Shown: in pieces, positions 25,134 through 33,551 of the stretch
How positions within the stretch are numbered: the first letter of the stretch is position 1
Layout of the letters: each line of letters opens with the position of its first letter
Assembly: GCA_025463135.1 (NCBI GenBank)
Contig: JAOAPY010000032.1
Coordinates: 124,001 to 188,000 of the forward strand
Direction: 5' to 3'
From: Acidobacteriota bacterium
GTDB taxonomy: Bacteria > Acidobacteriota > Blastocatellia > Pyrinomonadales > Pyrinomonadaceae
DNA length: 64,000 nt
Notes under the pieces: generated by a model
Seen by the model: only the letters and a program-made list of their open reading frames with translations
What the model was told of the DNA's origin: nothing
Databases searched by the model: none
Translations under genes and position numbers: made by a program

Positions 25134-26144
25134 CTACGACACAATGTCTTTAATATGCGTAGCAATGTACCACAGGTTCCCGAACGGATCAGTAACGGAC
25201 CCGACCCGATCGCCATAAGGCTGGTCAGCCGGTTCGCTCGCTGATAGTGCGCCGGTCGCTCGCATAGCGTGTGCATACGATTGGTCGACGTCGTCGACAT
25301 ACATCATGAACATGCCGGGCATTGGCTGCCATTGATCGTGCGCCTCACCCAACTCGACTATTGCAGTTCCTATCTTCAGCTTGGCGTGATGGACGACCCC
25401 GTCCGGAGACTGATGGCGAAACGCCTCTTCCGCGCCGAAGGCCTCTTTCAGAAACTCAATTTGTGCGGCAGCGCCCCGCGGATGCAAATACGGCATCACG
25501 TCTTGCGCGCCTTCCAGTATGTAATGTGCACCGCTGGCAGTCGCTGGATACCAATAATTTCCACCGGCGTCGCTAAAAGCAGCAGAGCGTTCGCCATATT
25601 CCTGATCCATGGGCGGATGAAGAGGCGTCGCACCCGCCTGCAACGCGCGTTCATAAACGGCGTCGACGTCCTTTACATAAATATGTAATGACGCCGGCCT
25701 GGGAGTGCCGTGCCATGTTCCGCCGCCGCCAATCATCAACATTGCATCGCCGATCTTGAATTCAGAGTGGATCCCACCTTGTGAACCAACTCCATAGATC
25801 TGCCCCTGGGCATCGAACACTTTTTTGACGAACTCAATTACCTCGAGGGCTTCACGCACGGCGATATAGGGTGTAACGGTGCGAAACCCTGGCCGGACAG
25901 GATTGACTACCGGTGACGCAGATTCAGCCTGAACAGGTTTTGCTTGCGCGGACATTGATATTCTCCTTTGCAAATCTTTTTTGAGTTCCAACTTAAATTC
26001 CTCGCGTGGCAGGCTGCGCAGTTCAGCCGCGACACCAAGCAGCGAAACTACTTCGGCGTCCGCGGACGAAACCTCCGCACCCGAATGCGCCAAAAGCGCT
26101 TCGAGGGCTTGATCGAGTTGTTCTATCAAGCTCGAGTTATCCAT
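25134..26144 (-). CDS. Anti-sigma-like N-terminal domain fused to two VOC domains
   Basis: 336 residues from ATG 26144, which overlaps the stop of the sigma factor gene (ATGGATAA) and has AGGTGG 6 nt upstream. Residues 1-65 (LIEQLDQALEALLAHSG... LLGVAAELRSLPREEFKLEL) match the helical N-terminus usually found in proteins encoded right after ECF sigma genes, which acts as an anti-sigma or sigma-regulatory segment. Residues about 88-205 and 210-335 are two PhnB-like VOC domains; the second ends DRVGSVTDPFGNLWYIATH. The layout suggests a ligand-sensing regulator of the co-encoded sigma factor. The membrane segment and zinc-binding Cys of classical anti-sigmas are absent. Confidence 0.82.
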   Translation of the reverse strand: MDNSSLIEQLDQALEALLAHSGAEVSSADAEVVSLLGVAAELRSLPREEFKLELKKDLQRRISMSAQAKPVQAESASPVVNPVRPGFRTVTPYIAVREALEVIEFVKKVFDAQGQIYGVGSQGGIHSEFKIGDAMLMIGGGGTWHGTPRPASLHIYVKDVDAVYERALQAGATPLHPPMDQEYGERSAAFSDAGGNYWYPATASGAHYILEGAQDVMPYLHPRGAAAQIEFLKEAFGAEEAFRHQSPDGVVHHAKLKIGTAIVELGEAHDQWQPMPGMFMMYVDDVDQSYAHAMRATGALSASEPADQPYGDRVGSVTDPFGNLWYIATHIKDIVS

Positions 26145-26700
26145 TGATACCACCTAGCTGGCTCCGCAAATTCTGGAGGCCACGAAATTGAAGTTGCTTG
26201 ACGGCGCCTTCGCTGCGCCCCAGCTCGCTTGCAATCTCCCTGATACTTTTCTCTTCGGCAAAGCGCATTCCGATTACGCGGCGTTGATCCTCGGGGAGCT
26301 GTCCGACCAGGCGAAAGAGGCGCGCCCGACGCTCCACTTCCTCGAGATCTATTTCACTGTGCGCGATTACCTGTTGCTCGATAGCGGGACTCTCTCTTCC
26401 AGCGGTTTTGAAACGATCGGCGACGACATTGGCAGCAATTCTGAATAGCCAGGCGGCAAACGGGACGCCGCGCCATTGAAAACGCGGGAGGTTAGCCAGC
26501 GCTTTCTGAAATATTTCCGAAGTCAGGTCTTCAGCCGTATCGCGATCGCGCACACGCCGGACGACATACGCGTATACACGTTCAAAGTTGATTTCGTATA
26601 ACTCGGCAAACCGGGCAGGATCTTCTTGCGCAGCTGCAACCAGAAGGCGCTCGTTCGCCTCCTCAGCCTGACCCTTTGCTGCAGGTTTATCGCCGGTCAT
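26137..26700 (-). CDS. ECF-type RNA polymerase sigma factor
   Basis: 187 residues. Region 2 (FAELYEINFERVYAYVVRRVRDRDTAEDLTSEIF) includes the conserved RDxxxAEDLxxE pattern; region 4 is RLVGQLPEDQRRVIGMRFAEEKSIREIASELGRSEGAVKQLQFRGL with a clear helix-turn-helix. The linker is short and no extra domain is fused. The stop overlaps the start of the downstream anti-sigma-like/VOC fusion gene, so both are coupled. Its regulon probably includes its own operon. Confidence 0.92.
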   Translation of the reverse strand: MTGDKPAAKGQAEEANERLLVAAAQEDPARFAELYEINFERVYAYVVRRVRDRDTAEDLTSEIFQKALANLPRFQWRGVPFAAWLFRIAANVVADRFKTAGRESPAIEQQVIAHSEIDLEEVERRARLFRLVGQLPEDQRRVIGMRFAEEKSIREIASELGRSEGAVKQLQFRGLQNLRSQLGGING

Positions 26701-26754
26701 TTTTTTATCTCTACGGGAATAAACTGTCGCGAGGAAAAAAGGTTACGGTTACAA

Positions 26755-26852
26755 GTCCGACGAACTTCAGTTTGTCGTTGGTTTCCGGGAAAGCCTCGTC
26801 ATAAACAGCAGATATGCCGCCCTCGACCACGACAAACTGAAGTTTGTCGGAC
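26755..26852. repeat. Family C doublet, copy C4
   Basis: The left unit reads CGACGAACTTCAGTTTGTCG, the right CGACAAACTGAAGTTTGTCG; the outer ends are GTCC and GGAC. It lies directly upstream of the ECF sigma gene, where a promoter would be expected. Confidence 0.85.
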
Positions 26853-26923
26853 CTTGGAGCAGCGCGGCGGCGGTCGACCTTGCGTTTGAAGTTGGAGTCG
26901 GTGCCGGCAAACCAACAGTCGCG

Positions 26924-27898
26924 TTACGTGCCGGCCCCCTTACTCTCTCCGTAGCTGCCGGCCTCATTCAACAGTTCGATGGCGGCGGGATCCAATACAA
27001 GTTCTGTGGCGGCGATTAGATCCTCGAGTTGGCCCAGGCTGGTGGCACTGGCAATCGGCGCCGTGATACTGGGTCGGGCTATCAACCAGGCGAGAGCAAC
27101 CCTGGCCGGAGTTGACGCATACTGTTCGGCTACCTGGTCCAACGCTTTCAAAATGCGCAAGCCACGAAGATCCAAATATTTCTTGATGTCGCGTCCGCGT
27201 GGACTCTGGGCCAGGTCGGCCTCGGATCTGTATTTGCCGGTGAGAAAACCGCTCGCGAGGGCATAGTAGGGAATCACGCCTATGCCTTTTTCCAAACAGA
27301 GAGGCTCGAGCTGTTCTTCAAAGTCGGCGCGAGTGTAGAGGTTGTAATGCGGCTGCAGACTTTCATATCTCGGAATTTTCAATTGCTCGCTCACTTTAAG
27401 GGCCTCAGCGAGCCGCTCAGCTTTGTAATTCGAAGCACCGATTGCACGCACCTTGCCCTGCTGCTTGAGTTCGGCAAAGGCTGAGAGAGTTTCTTCCAAC
27501 GGCGTGGCCGGATCGTCCTCATGCGATTGGTAAAGATCTATGTAGTCCGTTTGCAGACGGCGCAGAGAATCCTCAACAGCACGAAAAATATAGTCGCGGG
27601 AGAGACCTTTTTTCCCAGGCCCCATTTCCATTCCGACCTTTGTCGCGATGATTACGCTGTGGCGATTACCTTTCTGTTTGATCCATTTGCCGATAATCGT
27701 TTCGGACTCGCCACCCTGATTTCCGGGGACCCAGGTTGAATAGATGTCGGCGGTGTCAATAAAATCAAAACCTGCTTCGGAAAATGCATCAAGCAGCGCA
27801 AAGGACTTCGATTCATCCACCGTCCAACCAAAGACGTTCCCGCCAAAGGCGAGTGGTGCGACTTCCAATCCTGAATTGCCGAGTTTCCGTTTCTGCAT
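26924..27898 (-). CDS. Aldo/keto reductase
   Basis: 324 residues, TIM barrel of the YajO/GSP69-like group. Catalytic tetrad features can be read: Asp in FDFIDTADIYSTW followed by Tyr, Lys in VIIATKVGMEMG, and His in DLYQSHEDD. NADPH-binding region RPSITAPIASATSLGQLEDL is near the C-terminus. It reduces aldehydes or ketones; the physiological substrate is unknown. It lies 62 nt downstream of the phosphofructokinase gene on the same strand. Confidence 0.9.
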   Translation of the reverse strand: MQKRKLGNSGLEVAPLAFGGNVFGWTVDESKSFALLDAFSEAGFDFIDTADIYSTWVPGNQGGESETIIGKWIKQKGNRHSVIIATKVGMEMGPGKKGLSRDYIFRAVEDSLRRLQTDYIDLYQSHEDDPATPLEETLSAFAELKQQGKVRAIGASNYKAERLAEALKVSEQLKIPRYESLQPHYNLYTRADFEEQLEPLCLEKGIGVIPYYALASGFLTGKYRSEADLAQSPRGRDIKKYLDLRGLRILKALDQVAEQYASTPARVALAWLIARPSITAPIASATSLGQLEDLIAATELVLDPAAIELLNEAGSYGESKGAGT

Positions 27899-27960
27899 GA
27901 TGTGCCCTCCAAGTTTGCCTTGATGGATTGTTCCTGGTTCTCTCGTTTGATCAAATCCGC

Positions 27961-29079
27961 CTACATGCCGATGTTTCGCAAATGATAACGTTCAGTATCG
28001 TAGTAGCGGTCGACGTCCACTGTATTGATCTTTCCTAACACCGCGTTGATATCGACCAGCGACAGTTCGCACGCAGGCGCGATGCCTCGTGCCGAGACCA
28101 TCATGCCGAACTGATTATCAGCGACAGCCTCTGCAGCGCGGGCCCCGAAAAGCATGCCCATGATTCGATCTACCGGACTCGGAGAACCGCCGCGTTGTGG
28201 ATGGCCGAGCATCACCGCGCGGGCTTCGTATGGAGTCTCGCTCAGGATTCGGCGGGCGAGCACCTCTCCAATGCCGCCGAGCCGCATGTGGCCGAAAGCG
28301 TCGTGACGATCATCGAGGGTGATCATCTCGCCATCTTCGGCGCATGCTCCTTCGGCAACTACTATCACCGCATAACGCGGTCCATGTAATGGTCCTCGCC
28401 GTAGTCCCGGCTCGCCCAGTCGCTCAACTAAGAGATGAAAAACCCTTTCGTAACGAAAGGGATGTTCCGGGATCAGTATGATATGCGCCTGACCTGCCAC
28501 CCCCGACCACAATGCCAGGTGTCCAGCGTGCCGGCCCATCACTTCGATTATCTGGACCCAACCGTGCGAGCCGGCGGGAGTGCGGGACCGTTCGATCACC
28601 TCAGAAACATTTCTCAGCGCGGTATCGAAACCCAATGTGTAATCAGTTGCGGCCAGGTCTTTGTCGATGGTCTTGGGTATGCCGACAACGCGAACGCCGC
28701 GCTGTGCGAGTCTGGCGGCTACACCCAGGGTGTCCTCGCCTCCGCACGCAACGACCGCATCGAGCCCAAGCTTCTCGATATTGGCAAATACTTCTTCTGA
28801 CCGGTCCAGCGGCTCACCCTCTTCCGTCAATTGCTTGAAAGGATTCGTCCGCGAAGAGCCGAGATTGGTGCCGCCGTCACGGTCCCAGCGACGAACAGTT
28901 TCGCGGTCGAGCAACTGGGTTTCCGGCAATGGGTTGAGCAAGCTGCGCCAGCCATCGAACAAACCAAAGACTTGTAAGCCAAGTTCGGATCCGCGATAAA
29001 CGAGTCCTTTGATCGCAGGGTTTAGTCCGGGAGCATCGCCGCCTCCCGTCAACACCCCAACACGCATTGATTCAGCCAT
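27961..29079 (-). CDS. pfkA: 6-phosphofructokinase, pyrophosphate-type signature
   Basis: 372 residues. The GGGDAPGLN phosphate-binding loop, IPKTIDKDLAATDYTLGFDTA, IEVMGRHAGHLAL and LGHPQRGGSPS define a PFK. Two positions separate ATP and PPi enzymes: the residue after GGE is Asp116 (GGEDT, where ATP enzymes have GGDGS), and Lys136 precedes TID (ATP enzymes have Gly). Both are the PPi-type residues, as in the actinobacterial PPi-PFK group. So the enzyme probably uses pyrophosphate and works reversibly in glycolysis and gluconeogenesis. The start has no strong Shine-Dalgarno. Confidence 0.9.
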   Translation of the reverse strand: MAESMRVGVLTGGGDAPGLNPAIKGLVYRGSELGLQVFGLFDGWRSLLNPLPETQLLDRETVRRWDRDGGTNLGSSRTNPFKQLTEEGEPLDRSEEVFANIEKLGLDAVVACGGEDTLGVAARLAQRGVRVVGIPKTIDKDLAATDYTLGFDTALRNVSEVIERSRTPAGSHGWVQIIEVMGRHAGHLALWSGVAGQAHIILIPEHPFRYERVFHLLVERLGEPGLRRGPLHGPRYAVIVVAEGACAEDGEMITLDDRHDAFGHMRLGGIGEVLARRILSETPYEARAVMLGHPQRGGSPSPVDRIMGMLFGARAAEAVADNQFGMMVSARGIAPACELSLVDINAVLGKINTVDVDRYYDTERYHLRNIGM

Positions 29080-29159
29080 GCAAATATGTTCTCACCGAAG
29101 CGGCGCCAGTGTCTAATACCGCGGACCGAAAGAAATGAGTTGGCGATTTCGGTTACGGG

Positions 29160-29345
29160 ATTTCTTGCGGCTTTGCCGCAGCACAGTGCGGTGAGGCTCT
29201 GCCCTTACTGCGATGCGGCTGAGTGTTCGGCGAGGCTACGCCTCGAACCGCCGAACTCGAGACATAGCCTCAAAGCGAGAGTCTGAAGTCGGTAAGGCAG
29301 AGCCAGGGTTTCGCCTTGCCGCATTGGGCGGCAGCAAAGCCGCTT
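29160..29345. repeat. Family H GC-rich imperfect repeat region
   Basis: The 347-nt gap 29080-29426 between divergent genes is filled by imperfect inverted repeats on GCGGCTTTGCCGC, GTGAGGCTCTGCC and GGCGAGGCTACGCCTCG. Similar material lies at 63325-63432 and in part at 55138-55190. No gene is seen here. Confidence 0.6.
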
Positions 29346-29426
29346 TCACCGGCAGTCAGGTGATCTTCGCTGCGCTTGACTGTATGATGTTCGCGAAATC
29401 ATATCCCTGCCGCACAAGGTGCATTC

Positions 29427-30668
29427 ATGTCAATTGGATTTCCTGGACGCAAGACCGCGTGGCTAACTTTGCTGGTTGTCACTCTGATTGGATTGGCAAT
29501 CGTGCTCGCTCCGGTCTGGATCATTCAACCTTTCAAACCGCAATCGCCGAGAGGTCTGGCCTGGTCCTATGTAATGCGCAGTTGGTCGCCGCTGGTGACG
29601 ATCGTTTGTTCGTTGTTGGCGCTGGCACTGTTGGTCTACCTGTGGCGGGGCACGCGCCGCTGGTGGCGCAAAGCCGCGCTGGTTGCGATCATTCTGCCAT
29701 TGCTCGCAGTGACCTGGTTGGCGCGACAGAACCACTTTGAGTGGATGTTTCATCCGCTTCCAAATGCCGCCTATGCCCGATTACCGGAAGCCGGATTTGT
29801 GGCTGACGCGGATATGGTCATGACCATTCGGAACAAAGGCGAGGCAGTGGCTTACCCGATCCGTTTGATGGCCTATCACCACGTGGTCCAGGACACAGTT
29901 GGGGGCACGCCAGTGGTCGCTACTTATTGAACGCTCTGTCACACCGGTCTGGTGTGGGAGACGACGGTCAATGGGCGGCAACTTCATTTCCATCTCGCGG
30001 GCATTAACAATCAGAATTTCATCATGCGCGACGAGGAGACAGGCTCCTGGTGGCAGCAGGTGACTGGCGAAGCGATTTTTGGCCCGCTTAAAGGACAACG
30101 ACTAACGCCGGTAATTCATGATGAGTTGACGTTTGGATTATGGAAGCGAGAAGAACCCGCGGGCCGGGTGTTGCGGCCAGATACAAACGTCGAAGCCGCA
30201 GGAGAATACGCGCCGGCTGATTGGGAAGCGCGCATGCAAAAAGTGCGAGTGACCACTGCCCAAATTTTGGACGCTTCGCTCAAACCCCGCACGCTGGTCG
30301 TGGGTGTCGTCAGCCACGGTGCGGCAAAGGCTTATCCGTTGGACGCGCTGCTGAAACAAAGCCCGGTACTTGATGACGTGGGTGGCGTCCCCATCATTCT
30401 GGTGGTTGGGACCGATCAGCGATCCGTGCGCGCTTACGAAAGATTGGTGGACGGTCGCAAGCTCGAGTTTTTCGCGCGACCGCCATCGTCGGAAGTGCGC
30501 CTGGTAGATGCAGAGACCGGCAGCGAATGGGACTTTACCGGCAAGGGGATTAGCGGTGCGCTCAGCGGACGCCAGCTGAAAAAGATACCCGTGCTAAACG
30601 ATTATTGGTTTGACTGGAAGACTTACAATCCCAGCAGCACGGTTTATGAGTTAGGCGCCCGACAGTAA
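29427..30668 (+). CDS. DUF3179 membrane protein with in-frame UGA at a conserved Cys: candidate selenoprotein
   Basis: One reading frame of 414 codons runs across 29427-30668, interrupted only by TGA at 29928-29930 (codon 168). Three membrane segments (about 8-30, 50-72, 80-97) lead into a DUF3179 domain: GEAVAYPIRLMAYHHVVQDT, GGTPVVATY, then TGA, then TLCHTGLVWE. DUF3179 proteins normally have TYCxLCxTG here, so UGA replaces the first Cys of CxxC. Downstream, NGRQLHFHLAG, SWWQQVTGEAIFGPLKG and a second half-repeat (AKAYPLDALLKQSPVLDDVG) are intact for 246 codons. A hairpin with loop GGUCU begins 10 nt after UGA. Alternatives are nonsense mutation or a base error; then the locus is a pseudogene. 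DUF3179 function is unknown. Confidence 0.72.
29934..29960 (+). promoter_or_regulatory. Candidate bacterial SECIS element
   Basis: Upper stem CACACC/GGTGTG (29940-29945 with 29951-29956), apical loop GGTCT (29946-29950), a T-G wobble at 29939/29957, then a TG bulge and a lower CTC/GAG stem (29934-29936 with 29958-29960). The loop sequence equals the GGUCU of the E. coli fdhF SECIS, and its offset from UGA is only about 3 nt shorter. Inferred from sequence alone. Confidence 0.6.
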
Positions 30669-30678
30669 AGTCCAGGCT

Positions 30679-30744
30679 TAGAGTTCCGACTTCAGTCGGG
30701 TTTTTTGTCATTCGAACGACCCGACTGAAGTCGGTACTCTAAAC
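30679..30744. repeat. Family I doublet; first hairpin resembles a terminator
   Basis: CCGACTTCAGTCGG followed by GTTTTTTG, a spacer, then CCGACTGAAGTCGG and TACTCTAAAC. The first hairpin plus T-run, 18 nt after the DUF3179 stop, looks like a weak rho-independent terminator. Related fragments are at about 11955 and 59323-59349. Confidence 0.7.
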
Positions 30745-30748
30745 GCCA

Positions 30749-30821
30749 GTTCAGAAGCGCACTTGTCCGCCAGGCGTTGCACGAGATTGAACGCGCGGCG
30801 CACAAGTGCGCTGTCTAAACG
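30749..30821. repeat. Family A palindromic doublet, copy A3
   Basis: Left arm GTTCAGAAGCGCACTTGTCC, right arm GCACAAGTGCGCTGTCTAAA. It follows family I directly, filling the gap between DUF3179 and the next convergent gene. Confidence 0.85.
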
Positions 30822-30845
30822 AAGGTCTAAGTAGGTGTGTACAGC

Positions 30846-31157
30846 TCAATGTGCGCCCATGGTCTTCATTAGCGGCGCAAACATACGCAACCGCGGCGGC
30901 AACGAATCGCTTCGCTGCCAGGACACGGGCCCTCGGTACACATTTTCAAAATAATCAATCGCCGCAACTTTCAATCCGGTATCGCGCCCAAGACGTTCGC
31001 TGATGAACCACTTGTGCTCGAGTATCCGGGGCCACACCGCAGTGGCCTCATCCCTCTTCAGGCTGATGCCAGTCAGTTTCTTGATGGTCTGTCGCTGGCT
31101 CCGCGCGTCTGCTGCGAGTCTATGTATGACGTAATCCAATGTGAATGGTATCGGCAT
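30846..31157 (-). CDS. Small conserved protein, possibly DUF4032-related
   Basis: 103 residues from ATG 31157, which has a GGGGGG run 5 nt upstream; the longer frame begins at TTG. It is predicted soluble and basic. The segment ILEHKWFISERLGRDTGLKV with AAIDYFENV resembles the W-x-x-SE-x-x-GRDxG...A..DY pattern of DUF4032 proteins, but the usual protein is longer, so the family call is uncertain. It lies divergent from the LysR gene. Confidence 0.6.
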   Translation of the reverse strand: MPIPFTLDYVIHRLAADARSQRQTIKKLTGISLKRDEATAVWPRILEHKWFISERLGRDTGLKVAAIDYFENVYRGPVSWQRSDSLPPRLRMFAPLMKTMGAH

Positions 31158-31340
31158 GAATCCCCCCTGTACGCGGCCCTTTGTTTCCGCCAACTGAACA
31201 AACCCAGAGGCTTCTTTGGTCCGACCGCTGATGACCGACCTGACTTAGACGCCACATTGTAGGATGGGGCTGTCCTCAAGACCAATTCATTCTTATAATG
31301 CCCGTGATTAATCCTGCTCATGCCTGGAAGGAGTTATGAG

Positions 31341-32249
31341 ATGGAACTAGGGCAGCTAAAGACTTTTCGAGTGGTCGCCGAGACGCTGAATTTCACCAGG
31401 GCCGCCGAGCGTCTTCACCTAACGCAGTCCGCCGTAAGTCATCAGATCAAAGCTTTGGAAAGGGATCTGGGCGAGCCGCTCTTTCTGCGCTCAAAGCGAG
31501 GCGTCCGACTCTCGCAGAAGGGCAAGCTCGCGCTGGAGCACGCGGAACGAATTCTCGACGAAACTCAGGCGCTCAGAGAACACTTGTCCGGGCTCGACAA
31601 TTCTCCGGTGGGCCAGGTTCGGGCAGCGGCCGCAACACAAGCCTTTGTTCACTTGTTCTCGGATCTTTTTGAGATGTTCATGCGCCAGAACCCGGGTATC
31701 GAACTCTCGTTTCGCACCACGGCCAGCACCGACCAAACTGTGACTGATATCCTGAACGGCGCGGCCGACGTTGGCTTTGCGTCGATGCCGGTCTATTCAC
31801 CGGCACTGAGAGTAACGGAGCTCTTTGAAGATGAACTCGTTTTGGTGGTCGGGCAAAACCATCGGCTGGCAAAAGGGCAGGTGGTGAAGGTTGCCGAGAT
31901 CGAGCGCGAGCGACTGATTTTGTTTGAGCGAGGTGCTTCAATACGCCGGGCCACGGAACTCTTTTTTAAGAAAGTCCATATCAGTCCCAAGCTGGCTTTG
32001 GAATCGAACGACACCTACTTCATCAAGCTCATGGTGCAGCATGGACTCGGTATCTCGCTGCTGCCTTCGTGGGCGGTGCGCGACGAGGTGACGGCCGGCA
32101 CGTTGGCTAAGCTGCGCTTTGAAGGGCATCGGTTACGACGTTCAGTGGCGATGGTGTCGCTGGCGCGTTTTCAGCCTTCACCCAAAAGGGCGTTCGTGTC
32201 ATTCATTCTGGGACATCGAAAGCACTTGCAGGAACTCGCGCGGTTGTAG
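31341..32249 (+). CDS. LysR-family transcriptional regulator
   Basis: 302 residues from ATG 31341; AAGGAG is 7 nt upstream, and the in-frame upstream ATG (31320) has no such site. The N-terminal winged helix (LKTFRVVAETLNFTRAAERLHLTQSAVSHQIKALERDLG) is typical; the effector-binding domain runs from about 90 to 290 with ADVGFASMPVYSPAL and VQHGLGISLLPSWAV. It would bind near its own promoter; the adjacent small DUF4032-like gene is divergently encoded and a possible target. Confidence 0.92.
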   Translation: MELGQLKTFRVVAETLNFTRAAERLHLTQSAVSHQIKALERDLGEPLFLRSKRGVRLSQKGKLALEHAERILDETQALREHLSGLDNSPVGQVRAAAATQAFVHLFSDLFEMFMRQNPGIELSFRTTASTDQTVTDILNGAADVGFASMPVYSPALRVTELFEDELVLVVGQNHRLAKGQVVKVAEIERERLILFERGASIRRATELFFKKVHISPKLALESNDTYFIKLMVQHGLGISLLPSWAVRDEVTAGTLAKLRFEGHRLRRSVAMVSLARFQPSPKRAFVSFILGHRKHLQELARL

Positions 32250-32515
32250 GAAGTTTGCCAGGCGCGACCGCGATTTCATCAAATGAATAATCCGCAGTTT
32301 TTGAGTGCTGCGACCTGTCGCAGCTTTGGTCAGCGGCAGCCCGGCGCCGCAAGCTGCAGTAGATTCACCGCAAGCTGATCGCGACAAGTCGCGATTGGAC
32401 AAAGCGCTGAGAACTCAGCTCACTCCAAAGAAAAATTGTCCCGCAAGGCCAGCACGCAGGATGCATGCGGTCCCCGGTTTGCGCACTGCTTGTGTCAGCG
32501 TTTATTGTGGGGCCG
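32250..32515. other. Intergenic region with short hairpins
   Basis: Contains CTGCGACCTGTCGCAG (about 32308-32323) and CGCGACAAGTCGCG (about 32380-32393). Both have the small-stem, 2-4-nt-centre geometry of the other repeat units and share the core CGAC..GTCG. No gene or clear promoter is seen. Confidence 0.5.
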
Positions 32516-33400
32516 ATGAATTTTGCGGGCAAATTTATGGCTCTATTGGCTGGAATCGTCGGCTTAGTCTGTTCCGCCACTGCAACCGCTCAACAGCCGC
32601 ATACTCTCACAGGCGACATTCGCCTACACAAGAATTTCCATTCAACTATTCTTAATAATGACCGTGACGTCATTGTTTATTTACCGCCGGGCTATGATTT
32701 GGAAAAGGCAAAGCGCTATCCCGTCTTTTATATGCACGACGGCCAGAACTTGTTTGATGGCGCCACGTCGTATATTCCCGGCCAGGAGTGGCGTGTTGAT
32801 GAGATGGCTCAATCCTTGATCGCGGCCGGCAAAATCGAGCCGCTTGTCATTGTCGGTATTTACAACACGGGTAAGGACCGCATCAACGAATACACTCCGG
32901 CCGAGGATGCCAAATACAAAATGGGAGGTAAGGCGGACCTCTACGGTCGCATGCTGGTCGAGGAGTTGAAGCCTTTCATCGATCGCACCTATCGCACTCG
33001 TCAGGGCGCCGAGAACACCGGGCTGGGTGGCTCGTCGTTGGGTGGAATCGTATCGCTGTACCTCGGCTTGAAATACAGTAACGTGTTTGGGCGGCTGGCT
33101 GTTGTGTCGCCATCGGTCTGGTTTGCCAATTATCATATCGTCCACTACGTCGAGGCCCTGCCAACGAAACCGATGGTGCGCATCTGGCTCGACATCGGAG
33201 CGAGGGAAGGGAGCACTGATCAAGAAGCGCAACAGAGTGTCGCCGGCGCGCGCATTTTAAGGGACGCACTTTCTAAAAAGGGCTGGCAGTTTGGAAAGGA
33301 TCTCCAATACCATGAGGCTGAAGGTGCTGAGCACAACGAGCGTGCCTGGGCCGCGCGCACCGGCCCGATACTGGAGTTCCTGTTCCCACGCACCAGGTAG
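32516..33400 (+). CDS. Secreted esterase, enterochelin-esterase-like alpha/beta hydrolase
   Basis: 294 residues from ATG 32516, which follows GTGGGG; ATG 32537 is an alternative. A signal peptide ends around ATATAQ. The esterase D fold is shown by VIVYLPPGYDLEKAKRYPVFYMHDGQNLF, the nucleophile elbow LGGSSLGGIVSLYLG (G-S-S-L-G), and a C-terminal His in EGAEHNERAW. Such periplasmic enzymes cleave siderophore or sugar esters. The substrate cannot be told from sequence. Confidence 0.85.
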   Translation: MNFAGKFMALLAGIVGLVCSATATAQQPHTLTGDIRLHKNFHSTILNNDRDVIVYLPPGYDLEKAKRYPVFYMHDGQNLFDGATSYIPGQEWRVDEMAQSLIAAGKIEPLVIVGIYNTGKDRINEYTPAEDAKYKMGGKADLYGRMLVEELKPFIDRTYRTRQGAENTGLGGSSLGGIVSLYLGLKYSNVFGRLAVVSPSVWFANYHIVHYVEALPTKPMVRIWLDIGAREGSTDQEAQQSVAGARILRDALSKKGWQFGKDLQYHEAEGAEHNERAWAARTGPILEFLFPRTR

Positions 33401-33461
33401 CACAGACTCTAGGAACCTCTGGTTAAGTATTTCGGCGCGTCGCGTAGATATGAATTTAGGC

Positions 33462-33534
33462 CGGCCTTTTAAGGCCGGGTACCTTCAGTATGAAATTCCA
33501 TTCGATAACAATTCACGCCGAGCTTTAAAGCTCG
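33462..33534. repeat. Two short palindromes upstream of secreted protein
   Basis: CGGCCTTTTAAGGCCG (33462-33477) and CGAGCTTTAAAGCTCG (33519-33534), both perfect 16-bp palindromes. They share the TTTTAA/TTTAAA centre style. Confidence 0.7.
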
Positions 33535-33551
33535 CTATGGAGAAGCTGGTT

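Noticed and set aside
29952-30668. Independent gene starting at GTG 29952
   Set aside because: The sequence continues the DUF3179 domain in the same frame as the upstream part and starts in the middle of the conserved block; one interrupted gene is the simpler reading.
33291-33551. Upstream extension of the secreted protein at 33.5 kb
   Set aside because: It would overlap the esterase gene in another frame and translate palindromes; ATG 33552 has a ribosome-binding site and signal peptide.
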